Source: Roseomonas genomospecies 6 (GTDB lineage: Bacteria > Pseudomonadota > Alphaproteobacteria > Azospirillales > Azospirillaceae). From it: 64,000 bases of DNA. The translations under genes and the position numbers were made by a program. Each line of letters begins with the position of its first letter. Position 1 is the stretch's first letter. Below, piece after piece: positions 28,740 to 37,732 of the stretch. The notes beneath the pieces are model-generated. The model did no database searches and was not told where the DNA came from. It saw nothing but the letters and a program-made list of their open reading frames with translations. The stretch lies in NCBI RefSeq assembly GCF_008365375.1, contig NZ_QOKW01000003.1, forward strand, positions 186,001-250,000, in the 5' to 3' direction.

Positions 28740-28812
28740 TGTTGCTTCGGGTCCCCGCTTTAATCCTCCGCCACTTCGCGGGGGAGGGTCAGGGTGGGGG
28801 CTCGAAGCAACA
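28740..28812. repeat. Palindromic intergenic repeat with 10-bp terminal inverted repeats
   Basis: 73-bp element between hemJ and the convergent P-type ATPase gene. The ends TGTTGCTTCG and CGAAGCAACA are perfect inverted repeats. The interior holds a GC-rich core in which CCTCCGCCAC is followed by GGGGGAGGGTCAGGGTGGGGG, a motif of small dispersed intergenic repeats common in alphaproteobacteria (family assignment from memory). It resembles the longer repeat at 53915-54038. It can fold as a long hairpin and may act as terminator for both genes. Confidence 0.6.
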
Positions 28813-28824
28813 AGTTTCTTTCCA

Positions 28825-31590
28825 TCAAGGGGATGGTGCCCGCTGCCCCATCACCCGGCGGGTGACCGCCTTCTCCGCTTCCACCGCCAGGAAGATCGCC
28901 AGACCCGCCACCGTCATGGCCACCCACTGGGTCCAGTCCACCGCCGCGGTGCCGAACAGGGCCTGCAAGGGTGGGGCGTAGGTGAAGGCCAACTGGAAGA
29001 CCAGCATCAATCCGATGGAGATCCAGACCGGGCGGCTGCCGAACAGGCCCCGCCGGTTCATGACCGAGGCGGTGACCGCCCGAGCGTTCAGCAGGAAGAA
29101 GATTTCCCCCATCACCAGCGCGTTGACGGCCATGGTGCGGGCGACCGGGGTGGGGTCGAGGTGCCCTTCGTGCAGCAGGAAGAACCCGAAGCTGGTGGAG
29201 ACCAGAAGCGCCATGACCAGCACCATGCGCCCGATCAGGAAGCCCGGCAGGATCGACTCGTCCTGCGGACGGGGCGGGCGTTTCATCACCTCCGCCTCCG
29301 GGGGTTCGAAGGCGAGCGCCAGGCCCAGAGTCACCGCCGTCACCATGTTGACCCACAGAATCTGGACCGGCGTGATCGGCAGGGTGTAGCCGGCCAGCAC
29401 CGCGACCAGGATCACCAGCGCCTGGGCGCCGTTGGTCGGCAGCATGAACAGGATCGTCTTGCGCAGATTGTCGTAGACGGTCCGGCCTTCCTCGACGGCG
29501 TGGGCGATGGAGGCGAAGTTGTCGTCGGCCAGCACCATGCTGGCGGCCTCCTTCGCGGCCTCCGTGCCCTTGCAGCCCATGGCGACGCCGACGTCGGCGC
29601 GCTTCAGGGCGGGGGCGTCGTTCACCCCGTCGCCGGTCATGGCGACCGTATGGCCGGCCTTCTGGAGCGCGCGGACGAGGCGCAGCTTGTGCTCCGGCGT
29701 GGTGCGGGCGAAGACGTCGGCGTCGCGCGCCACGGCCACCAGCGCCTCGTCGTCCAGCCGGTCCAGCTCGGTCCCGGACACGGCATCGCCGGACAGGTTG
29801 AACCGGCGCCCGATGGCCTGGGCGGTGCCGGCGTGGTCGCCGGTGATCATCTTCACCCGGATGCCCGCCGCCTGGCACTGGGCGACCGCCGCGACGGCCT
29901 CCTCGCGCGCCGGGTCGATGAAGCCGCACAGGCCGATCAGGGTCAGCCCCTCCTGCACGTCGCTCATGTCCAGCACGGTCTGGCCGTGCAGGGCGGGGCG
30001 GACGGCGAGCGCCAGGACGCGCTGGCCCTGCACCGCCAGCTCCTCCACCCGCGCGTACCAGTGGGCGGCGTCGAGCGGGGCGGCGCCGTCCGGTCCCCGT
30101 ACGTGTGCGCACATGGACAGCACGCGCTCCGGCGCGCCCTTGACGTACAGCAGACCGTGGCCTTCGTGGTCGTGGTGCAGGGTCGCCATGAATTTGTGTT
30201 CGGATTCGAAGGGGATTACGTCGGTGCGCGGGTGGCGGGCGGATTCCTCCCGCGCGTCCAGCCCGGCCTTGATGCCCAGCGCCAGAAGCGCCCCGTCGGT
30301 CGGGTCGCCGGCGACGGTCCAGCCGCCACCGCCGTCCCCCTCGTCCTCGCCGCGCTGAAGCTGGGCGTCGTTGCACAGCAGGGCGGCGCGGGCCAGCTCG
30401 GTCAGCACGGGATCGGCGGCGGGGTCCAGAGCCTTGCCGTCGCGCCGGAACTCGCCCTCCGGACGGTAGCCCGAGCCGGTCACCACGCAGTCGCCCGCCG
30501 CGGTGACCACGGTCTGCACGACCAGCTCGTTGCGGGTCAGCGTGCCGGTCTTGTCGGAGCAGATGATCCCGACCGAGCCCAGAGTCTCCACCGCCGGCAG
30601 GCGGCGGATGATGGCGTTGCGCCGGGCCATGCGGGTGACGCCGATGGCCAGCGTGATGGTCATCACCGCCGGCAACCCTTCCGGAATCGCCGCCACCGCC
30701 AGCCCGACCGCGGCCATGACCATGTCCGACCAGCGTTCCCCCTGGACCAACGTGCCATAGAGGAAGGTCAGAGCGGTCAGCGCCAGGATGCCGATGGTCA
30801 GCCAGCGCCCGAAGACGGCCATCTGGGCGAGCAGGGGCGTGGTCAGCTCCTCCACGCCCGCCAGAAGGGTGCCGATGCGGCCCAGCTCCGTCGCGTCCCC
30901 CGTGGCCACCACGACGCCCGCGGCCTGTCCCTGGGCCACCAGCGTCCCGGAATAGGCCATGCCGCCGCGCTCCGCCAGGGGGGCGTCGGCGCCCACCGCG
31001 TCGGCGCTCTTGGCGACCGGCAGGGATTCCCCGGTCAGCGCCGCTTCCTGCACGCGCAGCCCCTTGACCCGGACCAGCCGCAGGTCCGCCGGCACCCGGT
31101 CGCCCGAGGCGAGAAGCACCCGGTCGCCGGGCACAAGCTCCTCCGCCGGGACGGTCACCTGCCGCCCGCCGCGCAGCACCACCGCGTGCGGGGACAGCAT
31201 GTTGCGGATGGCGTCCAGCGCCTGCTCCGCCTTGCCCTCCTGGACATAGCCGATGGCCGCGTTGATGAGCACCACGCCGGCGATGACCGCGGCGTCCACA
31301 TACTCGCCCAGCAGCACCGTCACCACGCCCGCGGCGATCAGCACATAGATCAGCAGGTTGTCGAACTGCGCCAGGAAGCGCATCAGCGCCGACCGCCGGG
31401 GCGGCGGCGTCAGCCGGTTGGGACCGTACCGGGTCAGACGGGCCGCCGCCTCGTCCGGCGACAGGCCGTCGTCGGGGCTGTCCAGGGCGGCGAGGGCCTG
31501 GTCCGGCGGCTGGGCATGCCAGGGAAGGGCATCGGTGGAGGCTTCGGGAGCAACGATGGTTCCGGCTCCGGAACGGTCATGCGGGCTCAT
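28825..31590 (-). CDS. Cation-transporting P-type ATPase (P2, Ca2+/Na+-type)
   Basis: 921 aa from the ATG at 31590 ([16 protein letters not shown]); upstream in-frame starts have no better signals. Order: cation-ATPase N-terminal domain ([30 protein letters not shown]), two membrane helices, actuator domain with LTGESLPV, helices 3-4 with [18 protein letters not shown] (the PEGL ion-binding motif), the phosphorylated Asp346 in [11 protein letters not shown], nucleotide-binding KGAPERVL, the hinge [22 protein letters not shown] and six C-terminal helices. This layout fits SERCA/PMR1-like or Na+/H+-exchanging bacterial pumps. Ion specificity cannot be fixed by eye. Convergent with hemJ and divergent from rho. 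Confidence 0.92.
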   Translation of the reverse strand: MSPHDRSGAGTIVAPEASTDALPWHAQPPDQALAALDSPDDGLSPDEAAARLTRYGPNRLTPPPRRSALMRFLAQFDNLLIYVLIAAGVVTVLLGEYVDAAVIAGVVLINAAIGYVQEGKAEQALDAIRNMLSPHAVVLRGGRQVTVPAEELVPGDRVLLASGDRVPADLRLVRVKGLRVQEAALTGESLPVAKSADAVGADAPLAERGGMAYSGTLVAQGQAAGVVVATGDATELGRIGTLLAGVEELTTPLLAQMAVFGRWLTIGILALTALTFLYGTLVQGERWSDMVMAAVGLAVAAIPEGLPAVMTITLAIGVTRMARRNAIIRRLPAVETLGSVGIICSDKTGTLTRNELVVQTVVTAAGDCVVTGSGYRPEGEFRRDGKALDPAADPVLTELARAALLCNDAQLQRGEDEGDGGGGWTVAGDPTDGALLALGIKAGLDAREESARHPRTDVIPFESEHKFMATLHHDHEGHGLLYVKGAPERVLSMCAHVRGPDGAAPLDAAHWYARVEELAVQGQRVLALAVRPALHGQTVLDMSDVQEGLTLIGLCGFIDPAREEAVAAVAQCQAAGIRVKMITGDHAGTAQAIGRRFNLSGDAVSGTELDRLDDEALVAVARDADVFARTTPEHKLRLVRALQKAGHTVAMTGDGVNDAPALKRADVGVAMGCKGTEAAKEAASMVLADDNFASIAHAVEEGRTVYDNLRKTILFMLPTNGAQALVILVAVLAGYTLPITPVQILWVNMVTAVTLGLALAFEPPEAEVMKRPPRPQDESILPGFLIGRMVLVMALLVSTSFGFFLLHEGHLDPTPVARTMAVNALVMGEIFFLLNARAVTASVMNRRGLFGSRPVWISIGLMLVFQLAFTYAPPLQALFGTAAVDWTQWVAMTVAGLAIFLAVEAEKAVTRRVMGQRAPSP

Positions 31591-31721
31591 GATCTCAACC
31601 AAACCGTTTCTGTCCAGACTGTCCAGGTCGTGCCCCGGTTGCCTGGATAACAGGGGATGCGGCATCATGACCCGCGGGAAGACGCGCCGGAAGTCGTCCG
31701 TGTCCAAGAATTCGCTTTCAT

Positions 31722-31750
31722 TTGACTTGCAGCCGGCGATCCGCTAACCA
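31722..31750 (+). promoter_or_regulatory. Candidate rho promoter
   Basis: TTGACT at 31722-31727 matches the -35 consensus well and is followed after 17 bp by TAACCA, a weak -10. It lies about 200 bp upstream of the rho start codon and would give a long leader mRNA. Confidence 0.35.
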
Positions 31751-31779
31751 TCTTTTTTACCACGGGGCGGCAAGCCTCG

Positions 31780-31949
31780 CGGACACCCATCCCACATCCG
31801 CCGTTCCGTCCCTCCCCAACGATCTGGGCGCGACGTCCGACAGGCATTCCCCCGCCTTCAGCGCCGTCCGACGCTCAACCGACGCACCCTGCGCCGGCCC
31901 GGGACCTCTGGCACTCCCCCCTCGCATGACGATTCCCTAAGGCACCCCC
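31780..31949 (+). promoter_or_regulatory. C-rich, G-poor rho leader (possible rut region)
   Basis: The 149 nt at 31801-31949 contain 72 C and 34 G by my count, with many YC dinucleotides and little self-complementarity. This composition is what Rho binds on nascent RNA. Autogenous Rho-dependent attenuation in the rho leader is known in E. coli, so a similar control is plausible here. The remaining part of 31591-31779 holds the divergent promoter region of the P-type ATPase and rho; I see no gene in it. Confidence 0.5.
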
Positions 31950-33206
31950 ATGCATCTCCAAGAGCTGAAGTGCAAGAGCCCCGCCGAACTGCTGGCGTTC
32001 GCGGAGGAACTGCAGATCGAGAACGCCAGCACGCTGCGCAAGCAGGACATGATGTTCGCCATCCTGAAGCAGTTGGCGGAAAACGACGTTCCGATCTACG
32101 GCGATGGCGTGCTCGAGGTTCTTCAGGACGGTTTCGGGTTCCTGCGCTCGCCGGAAGCCAATTATCTTCCCGGCCCCGACGACATCTACGTCAGCCCCAG
32201 CCAAGTGCGCCGCTTCAGCCTGCGCACGGGCGACACGGTGGAAGGCCAGATCCGCGCGCCCAAGGACGGCGAGCGCTATTTCGCCCTCCTGAAGGTCAAC
32301 ACCATCAATTTCGATGCGCCGGACAAGGTCCGCCACCGCATCAACTTCGACAACCTGACCCCGCTCTATCCGGAAGAGCGGCTGCGCATGGAAGTCGACG
32401 ACCCGACCAAGAAGAACTTCACGGGCCGCATCATCGACCTCGTGGCGCCGCTGGGCAAGGGCCAGCGCGGGCTGATCGTCGCGCCGCCGCGCACCGGCAA
32501 GACCGTGATGCTCCAGAACATCGCCCATTCCATCGCCACGAATCATCCGGAAGCCTATCTGATCGTCCTGCTGATCGACGAGCGTCCGGAAGAGGTGACC
32601 GACATGGCCCGCTCCGTGCGGGGCGAGGTCATCAGCTCCACCTTCGACGAGCCGGCGACGCGCCACGTCCAGGTCGCCGAGATGGTCATCGAGAAGGCCA
32701 AGCGGCTGGTCGAGCACAAGCGCGACGTGGTGATCCTTCTGGACTCCATCACCCGTCTGGCCCGCGCCTACAACACCGTCGTTCCCTCCTCGGGCAAGGT
32801 GCTGACCGGCGGTGTGGACGCCAACGCGCTGCAACGCCCGAAGCGCTTCTTCGGTGCGGCCCGCAACATCGAGGAAGGCGGTTCGCTGACCATCATCGCG
32901 ACCGCGCTGATCGACACCGGCAGCCGCATGGACGAGGTGATCTTCGAAGAGTTCAAGGGCACCGGCAACTCGGAGATCGTGCTGGACCGCAAGCTCTCGG
33001 ACAAGCGCACCTTCCCGGCCATCGACATCTCCAAGTCGGGCACCCGCAAGGAAGAGCTGCTGGTGGACAAGGGCACCATCTCCAAGATGTGGATTCTGCG
33101 CCGCATCCTGATGCCGATGGGCGTGACCGATGCGGTGGACTTCCTGGTCGACAAGCTGAAGCACACCAAGTCGAACTCGGAGTTCTTCGAATCCATGAAT
33201 CAGTAG
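31950..33206 (+). CDS. rho: Transcription termination factor Rho
   Basis: 418 aa, normal alphaproteobacterial length. Hexameric RNA helicase that ends transcription at unstructured C-rich RNA. The N-terminal Rho_N domain ([21 protein letters not shown]) is followed by the RNA-binding OSB fold ([39 protein letters not shown]), the Walker [10 protein letters not shown] at about 178-186, the Walker B region [16 protein letters not shown] and the R-loop/Q-loop [21 protein letters not shown]. It ends [19 protein letters not shown]. It is followed by a strong terminator hairpin. Confidence 0.98.
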   Translation: MHLQELKCKSPAELLAFAEELQIENASTLRKQDMMFAILKQLAENDVPIYGDGVLEVLQDGFGFLRSPEANYLPGPDDIYVSPSQVRRFSLRTGDTVEGQIRAPKDGERYFALLKVNTINFDAPDKVRHRINFDNLTPLYPEERLRMEVDDPTKKNFTGRIIDLVAPLGKGQRGLIVAPPRTGKTVMLQNIAHSIATNHPEAYLIVLLIDERPEEVTDMARSVRGEVISSTFDEPATRHVQVAEMVIEKAKRLVEHKRDVVILLDSITRLARAYNTVVPSSGKVLTGGVDANALQRPKRFFGAARNIEEGGSLTIIATALIDTGSRMDEVIFEEFKGTGNSEIVLDRKLSDKRTFPAIDISKSGTRKEELLVDKGTISKMWILRRILMPMGVTDAVDFLVDKLKHTKSNSEFFESMNQ

Positions 33207-33272
33207 TTGGAAATCAGCAGTTCGGAACCGCTCAGCCCCCGTCCGGTCCAAGGGCGGGGGAGGTGGCATGAA

Positions 33273-33309
33273 AAAAGGCGGGAGGCCCCGGTGGAGCCTC
33301 CCGCCTTTT
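33273..33309. terminator. Bidirectional terminator between rho and secB
   Basis: Perfect 14-bp stem AAAAGGCGGGAGGC / GCCTCCCGCCTTTT with a 9-nt loop, followed by CTTTT on the plus strand. On the minus strand the A-run before the stem gives a U-tract as well. It sits between the convergent rho and secB stops and fits both. Confidence 0.88.
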
Positions 33310-33349
33310 CTTTTCGGCCCTTGCGGCCGGCCCTATCAGAACGGCGCCA

Positions 33350-33850
33350 TCAGAACGGGGACTGCGGCGCCTCTTCCGACGCGGCCTGCTGCTGGCCGGC
33401 GGTCTGGCGGCGGTACAGGTCCACGAAGTCGATCGGGTTGATCATCAGCGGCGGGAAGCCGCCGTCCTGGGTGCAGCCGGCCACGATGGCGCGGGCGAAC
33501 GGGAACAGCATGCGCGGCGCCTCGATCAGCAGAACCGGGCGGTGATGCTCCTGCGGCAGGCCCGGAAGCTGGAACAGGCCGCCGTAGGCGACCTCGACCA
33601 GGAAGGCGGTCGCCTCGGCCTGCTTGGCCTCGCAATGCAGCTTCAGCACGACCTCGTAGACATCCTCGCCCATCGGCTGAACCTGGACGTCCACGCCGAT
33701 GTTGACCTGCGGCTGCGGCTGGCCGGGCAGCAGGCTCTGCGGGGCGTTGGGGTTCTCGAAGGACAGGTCCTTCACATACTGCGCCAACACATGCATCGGC
33801 AGCGACGAGGTGGCTTCCTGGTCTTGACCGTTGGTCTGCTGATCGGACAT
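33350..33850 (-). CDS. secB: Protein-export chaperone SecB
   Basis: 166 aa, normal length. Tetrameric chaperone that holds outer-membrane and periplasmic precursors unfolded and hands them to SecA. Typical segments: LPMHVLAQYVKDLSFENPNAP, YEVVLKLHCEAKQAEATAFLVEVAYGGLFQLPGLP, APRMLFPFARAIVAGCTQDGGFPPLMINPIDFVDLYRRQ. The acidic/Gln-rich tail would contact SecA. It is divergent from, or separated by about 100 bp from, the fxsA-type gene, and both read on the minus strand. Confidence 0.96.
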   Translation of the reverse strand: MSDQQTNGQDQEATSSLPMHVLAQYVKDLSFENPNAPQSLLPGQPQPQVNIGVDVQVQPMGEDVYEVVLKLHCEAKQAEATAFLVEVAYGGLFQLPGLPQEHHRPVLLIEAPRMLFPFARAIVAGCTQDGGFPPLMINPIDFVDLYRRQTAGQQQAASEEAPQSPF

Positions 33851-33951
33851 GGAACAACTCCTGGCCGCGGGGCGGCATCACGATGGAAAGGTCTTCAAGA
33901 CCCGCTGGCTAGCACGGAACCGCTGGCTCCACAAAGTGAAACCGGTGCGAT

Positions 33952-34557
33952 TCACCCGCGGTCGTTGCGGTAGGGCGAACCGGGCGGCGCCCAGCGGGAG
34001 TCACCGAGCTTGGGCGGGTCGTCCGGCCCGCCGCGGTCCGCCGGACCGGCGGTTCCGGGACGGCTGCCGTCGGGATCGACCTCCTGGTATTCGACGTCGA
34101 TCACGCCCGGAGGCGGACGGTTGCGCGCGGGACCGGACGGGCCGGCGGGATCGCCGCTGCTCCAGCTATGGCCGCCCATGCGGCCATGCATCCGGAAGGA
34201 ACCGGCCCCCTTCATACGTTCGAACAGCCAGCGGCCCAGGGCGTTGCGGACCGGACGCACGAACAGCAGAAGCCCGACGATGTCGGTCAGGAATCCGGGG
34301 ATGATGAGCAGCAGGCCGGCGGCGACGACGCAGAACCCCTCGAACACCGCGCCGACCGGGCTTTCGCCACGCTCCGCCGCTTCCTGCGCGCGTTTCAGGA
34401 CGGACAGGCCCTGCCAGCGGATCAGCACGGAGCCGAGGATGACCGACAGGATCACCAGCCCGATCGTGGGACCGGCGCCGATCCAGTCGCCGACCTCGAT
34501 GAAGGTCGCGATCTCCGCGATCGGCAGCAGAAGGAACAACAGCAACAGTGGATTCAT
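33952..34557 (-). CDS. fxsA: FxsA-family inner-membrane protein
   Basis: 201 aa. Membrane protein with helices at about 2-20, 25-45 and 72-100: MNPLLLLFLLLPIAEIATFIEVGDWIGAGPTIGLVILSVILGSVLIRWQG and VAAGLLLIIPGFLTDIVGLLLFVRP. These match FxsA, whose overexpression relieves phage T7 exclusion by the F plasmid in E. coli; its normal role is unknown. The C-terminal half is a cytoplasmic Pro/Gly/Asp-rich tail. Adjacent to secB and divergent from the Tim44-like gene. Confidence 0.9.
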   Translation of the reverse strand: MNPLLLLFLLLPIAEIATFIEVGDWIGAGPTIGLVILSVILGSVLIRWQGLSVLKRAQEAAERGESPVGAVFEGFCVVAAGLLLIIPGFLTDIVGLLLFVRPVRNALGRWLFERMKGAGSFRMHGRMGGHSWSSGDPAGPSGPARNRPPPGVIDVEYQEVDPDGSRPGTAGPADRGGPDDPPKLGDSRWAPPGSPYRNDRG

Positions 34558-34799
34558 GGCCGTCCTTGCTCTTTCAACCCCAAGGGCCTATCTACACCTG
34601 GGTACGACACCCGATCTTTGTTGGAAGAATAGCTCCGGCACGGGTCATCGGGTGGAATCCTCGGCGGAGTCGTTGAGCGGGGTTCTGGTCGCTGTGCCGT
34701 TTCGGTACACTTAATGCTCACCCGCCGGAGGGTCCAGTAGTGGATCAAGCGGGGCCGGTGATTTCGGGGCCGGCCTTCAGTCACCCGGAAGGATGGATG

Positions 34800-35474
34800 A
34801 TGGGAGATGGGTTTGTGTTCGTCGAGATTCTGATCTTCGCGATGATCGCGGCGTTTCTCGTGTACCGGCTGCGCAGCGTTCTCGGCCGCCGCACCGGTGA
34901 GGAACGGCAGCGGCCCAACCCGTTCACGGCCCGCCCCAACAACCAGCCGGACAACGTGGTGCCGATGCCGGGCCGCGAGCGGCCCCTTCCCAACGCCGCC
35001 CCGTCGCCGGACGAGCCGGTGTCTCTGGCCACCGCGCTGGAGCAGATCAAGGCCGCCGATCCCAGCTTCGACGAGAAGTATTTCCTGCAGGGCGCCCGCG
35101 GCGCCTTCCAGATGATCGTGGAGGCCTTCGCCAAGGGCGACACGGCGACGCTGCGCCCGCTGCTGTCGGACGAGGTCTACGACAACTTCGCCCGCGCCGT
35201 GCGCGAGCGCCAGTCGGCGGGGGAGGTTCTGGAAACCCGCATCGACACCATCACCGACGCCGACGTGGTGGAGGCCCGCATGGACGGCCGCACCGCGCTG
35301 GTCACGGTGAAGTTCGTGTCGGAGCAGATGAACGTCGTGCGCAACAGCGCCGGCGCCGTGGTGGACGGCGATCCGAACGCCGTGGTCGAGGCCGTGGACG
35401 TCTGGACCTTCGCCCGCAACACCCGCGCCAGCGATCCGAACTGGGCGCTCGTCGAAACCCGCACCCCTCAATGA
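34800..35474 (+). CDS. Tim44/TimA-family protein
   Basis: 224 aa from the ATG at 34800 (MGDGFVFVEILIFAMIAAFLVYRL), seven bases after GGAAGG; an adjacent ATG at 34797 has tighter spacing. One N-terminal membrane helix, a Pro/Arg linker, then the Tim44-like domain (SFDEKYFLQGARGAFQMIVEAFAKGDTATLRPLLSDEVYDNFARAV...VDVWTFARNTRASDPNWALVETRTP). Bacterial TimA proteins are inner-membrane anchored and related to the mitochondrial import motor subunit; their bacterial job is not established. Directly followed by mltA (13 bp), a pairing I recall as widely conserved in alphaproteobacteria. Confidence 0.92.
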   Translation: MGDGFVFVEILIFAMIAAFLVYRLRSVLGRRTGEERQRPNPFTARPNNQPDNVVPMPGRERPLPNAAPSPDEPVSLATALEQIKAADPSFDEKYFLQGARGAFQMIVEAFAKGDTATLRPLLSDEVYDNFARAVRERQSAGEVLETRIDTITDADVVEARMDGRTALVTVKFVSEQMNVVRNSAGAVVDGDPNAVVEAVDVWTFARNTRASDPNWALVETRTPQ

Positions 35475-35487
35475 CCGATCGGTTCTG

Positions 35488-36693
35488 ATGCTCTCTCATC
35501 CGGTGGTTCGTCTCAGCGCCGCGGCAGTCCTTGCCGCGGCGTTTCTCGTTGGCTGCGAGCGGAAGGAGGAGGAGGCCAAGACCCCGCCGTCCCCACCGCC
35601 CGAAAAGCTGGTCCTCACCCCCGTCGCCTTCACGGCGCTGCCCGGTTGGAGCGCCGACCGCGTGGCGGAAGCGGTGCCGGCCTTCCAGCGCTCCTGCGCG
35701 AAGGTCAAGGCGCTGGCCCCCGACCGCTCCATCGGCCCCGACGGGGTGGGCGGCAAGGCGGCGGACTGGCAGGCGCCTTGCGCCGAGCTGTCCAAGCTGC
35801 CGCCCGGCGACGACGCGGCGGCGCGCGCCTATTTCGAGACCTGGTTCACCCCCTACGCCGCCGCCAACAACGCCGAGCGGCGCGGCCTCTTCACCGGCTA
35901 TTACGAGGTGGAGCTGAAGGGCAGCCGCAACCCGGACCCGGCCTTCCCGGTGCCGCTCTACAAGCGCCCCGCCGATCTGGTGATGGTCGATCTGGGCGAA
36001 TTCGCCGACCGCTGGCGGGGCGAGCGCATCGCCGGGCGGGTCACCGCGGGCCGCCTGAAGCCCTTCGAGGACCGCGCGGCCATCGAAGCCGGGGCGCTGG
36101 GCGGGAAGGGGCTGGAGCTGGTTTGGCTTCAGGACCCCATCGCCACCTTCTTCCTTCACATCCAGGGATCGGGCCGCGTGAGCTTCCCGGACGGGACGGA
36201 AACGCGCGTCGGCTACGCCGCCCAGAACGGCCACAAATACGTCGCCATCGGGCGGGAGTTGATCGAGCGCGGCGCCCTGAAACGGGAGGAGGTCTCCCTC
36301 CAGACCATCCGCGCCTGGCTGCGCGCCAACCCCGGCGAGGCCGCGGCCCTGATGAACAAGAACCCCTCCTACGTCTTCTTCCAGGAGCTGAAGGGGGAGG
36401 GGCCGAACGGCGCCCAGAACGTCGCCCTGACGCCCGGACGCAGCCTCGCCATCGATTCCAAGTTCCTGCCCTACGGGGTGCCGGTCTGGCTGGACGCGGA
36501 AGACCCGCTGGACGCCCAGACGCGGCTGCGCCGCCTGCTGATCGCCCAGGACACCGGCGGCGCCATCCGTGGGCCGGTCCGCGGCGACGTCTTCTGGGGC
36601 CATGGGCCGGAGGCGGAAGAGAAGGCCGGCGTGATGAAGAGCGCCGGGGAATATTACATCCTGCTGCCGAAGACCGTCGCTCCGGCGAGCTGA
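35488..36693 (+). CDS. mltA: Membrane-bound lytic murein transglycosylase A
   Basis: 401 aa lipoprotein (lipobox LVGC, Cys23). It cleaves the MurNAc-GlcNAc bond with formation of 1,6-anhydroMurNAc. The MltA domain has FTGYYEVELKGSRNPDPAFPVPLYKRP, the DPIATFFLHIQGSGRVSFPDG stretch and the C-terminal 3D domain DTGGAIRGPVRGDVFWGHGPEAEEKAGVMKSAGEYYILLPK, which contains the three conserved Asp including the catalytic one. It probably forms an operon with the Tim44-like gene. The arrangement with an Smr gene, common elsewhere, is broken here (Smr is 12 kb away). Confidence 0.95.
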   Translation: MLSHPVVRLSAAAVLAAAFLVGCERKEEEAKTPPSPPPEKLVLTPVAFTALPGWSADRVAEAVPAFQRSCAKVKALAPDRSIGPDGVGGKAADWQAPCAELSKLPPGDDAAARAYFETWFTPYAAANNAERRGLFTGYYEVELKGSRNPDPAFPVPLYKRPADLVMVDLGEFADRWRGERIAGRVTAGRLKPFEDRAAIEAGALGGKGLELVWLQDPIATFFLHIQGSGRVSFPDGTETRVGYAAQNGHKYVAIGRELIERGALKREEVSLQTIRAWLRANPGEAAALMNKNPSYVFFQELKGEGPNGAQNVALTPGRSLAIDSKFLPYGVPVWLDAEDPLDAQTRLRRLLIAQDTGGAIRGPVRGDVFWGHGPEAEEKAGVMKSAGEYYILLPKTVAPAS

Positions 36694-36727
36694 GAGGGCG
36701 CAGGGGCCGCCCTTCTTCCGGATGAGG

Positions 36728-36751
36728 AACCGAAGCGCAGCGGCTTCGGTT
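36728..36751. repeat. Hairpin 1 downstream of mltA
   Basis: AACCGAAGC / GCTTCGGTT, a perfect 9-bp inverted repeat with a 6-nt loop, 35 bp after the mltA stop. It may end the timA-mltA transcript, although no U-run follows directly. Confidence 0.5.
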
Positions 36752-36791
36752 GTGTCAACCAGCGCCGATGACGGCGGCTCTGGTTGACACA
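36751..36791. repeat. Large two-tier palindrome upstream of the DUF1206 gene
   Basis: Outer arms TGTGTCAACCAG / CTGGTTGACACA (12 bp, perfect) enclose an inner 5-bp stem CGCCG-ATGA-CGGCG. It abuts hairpin 1 and ends 16 bp before the DUF1206 start codon, so it overlaps the translation-initiation region of that mRNA. The right arm contains TTGACA, but the start codon follows too closely for this to be a -35 element. Confidence 0.6.
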
Positions 36792-36806
36792 CGGGGGGAG
36801 GGGGCC

Positions 36807-37649
36807 ATGACCCCGCTCGAACGCCAAATCGACAGACTCAACGAAATCGAAGGGCTGGCGCGGCTCGGTTACGCCGCGCGGGGCCTCGTCTATCTGATCG
36901 TCGGCTGGTTCGCCGTCACGGCGGCCTATGGAAGCAACCGGCCGACCGACACCAAGGGTGCGCTGGTCGAACTGTTCCAGAATCCGTTCGGTTCGGTCCT
37001 GCTCGCCCTCACCGCGCTCGGTCTGGCGGGCTACGCGCTGTGGCGGGTCATGCAGGCGGCGCTCGACGTGGACCATTACGGAACCTCGGCCAAGGGGGTG
37101 GTGGTCCGTGCCGGGTTCTTCGTCGCCGGGGTGATCCACGGCGGTCTGGCGGTCTTCGCCGTCAAGCTTCTGTCCGGGCGCGGTGGGGGTAGCGGCGACG
37201 GCGAAACGGCGGCGCATGACTGGACGGCGTGGCTGCTCGCCAAGCCCATGGGCCGGGTGCTGGTCGCCGCGGTCGGGGCCGCCATCATCGGTGCGGCCAT
37301 CGCCCACATCGTCAAGGCCTACAAGGCGAGCTTCCGCCGTCATCTCGCCGCCGATCCGGACACCATGAAGGTCATCTGCCCCATCGGGCGGTTCGGCTTC
37401 GCCGCAAAGGGTCTGGTCTTCATGGTGGTCGGCAGCTTCTTCATGGTGGCCGCGTGGCAATCGGACTCGTCGGAGTCCGGGGGGCTTCTCAAGGCGCTCC
37501 AGTTCCTGCAGCAGCAGCCCTATGGCCCCTGGCTTCTCGGGGTGGTGGCAGCCGGGCTGTTCGCCTTCGGTGCCTTCAGCGTCGTCGAAGCCGTCTACCG
37601 CCGCATCGACGGCAAGGCGGCGGAGCGCCAGATCCGCGCCATGGCCTGA
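36807..37649 (+). CDS. DUF1206 family membrane protein
   Basis: 280 aa from the ATG at 36807 with a GGGGGGAGGGGG leader. Three repeats of a two-helix unit, each beginning with 'G-ARL/FGY/FAA(R/K)GLVY/F-(L/M)IVG' (GLARLGYAARGLVYLIVG; KGVVVRAGFFVAGVIHGGLAV; PIGRFGFAAKGLVFMVVG), give six membrane helices in all, as in DUF1206. The function is unknown. The first and third repeats are clearly alike, consistent with internal duplication. It is followed by a strong bidirectional terminator. Confidence 0.9.
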   Translation: MTPLERQIDRLNEIEGLARLGYAARGLVYLIVGWFAVTAAYGSNRPTDTKGALVELFQNPFGSVLLALTALGLAGYALWRVMQAALDVDHYGTSAKGVVVRAGFFVAGVIHGGLAVFAVKLLSGRGGGSGDGETAAHDWTAWLLAKPMGRVLVAAVGAAIIGAAIAHIVKAYKASFRRHLAADPDTMKVICPIGRFGFAAKGLVFMVVGSFFMVAAWQSDSSESGGLLKALQFLQQQPYGPWLLGVVAAGLFAFGAFSVVEAVYRRIDGKAAERQIRAMA

Positions 37650-37665
37650 GCCCGCTGCCGGGCCA

Positions 37666-37708
37666 AAACAAAAGGGCGCCGAGGGTTTCCCCCGGCGCCC
37701 TTTTGTTT
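37666..37708. terminator. Bidirectional terminator between DUF1206 and HIT genes
   Basis: Perfect 16-bp stem AAACAAAAGGGCGCCG / CGGCGCCCTTTTGTTT with an 11-nt loop. The stem base is A/T-rich so it gives a U-rich end in both directions. It lies between the two convergent genes. Confidence 0.9.
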
Positions 37709-37719
37709 CACGTGGATCA
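37704..37719. promoter_or_regulatory. Degenerate parS-like site (right of origin)
   Basis: TGTTTCACGTGGATCA matches parS at 14 of 16 positions, with the left half complete. It overlaps the right foot of a terminator stem, so part of the match may be coincidental. It is on the opposite side of oriC from parAB, about 10.5 kb from the origin gap. Confidence 0.4.
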
Positions 37720-37732
37720 CCAGCGGGGGCGA

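Noticed and set aside
29161-31650. 829-codon plus-strand open frame opposite the P-type ATPase
   Set aside because: Antisense shadow; the minus strand has all P-type ATPase motifs and the plus-strand product is low-complexity.
36784-36790. TTGACA as a -35 promoter element before the DUF1206 gene
   Set aside because: The start codon is only 17 bp downstream, leaving no room for a -10 and start site; it is part of the palindrome arm.
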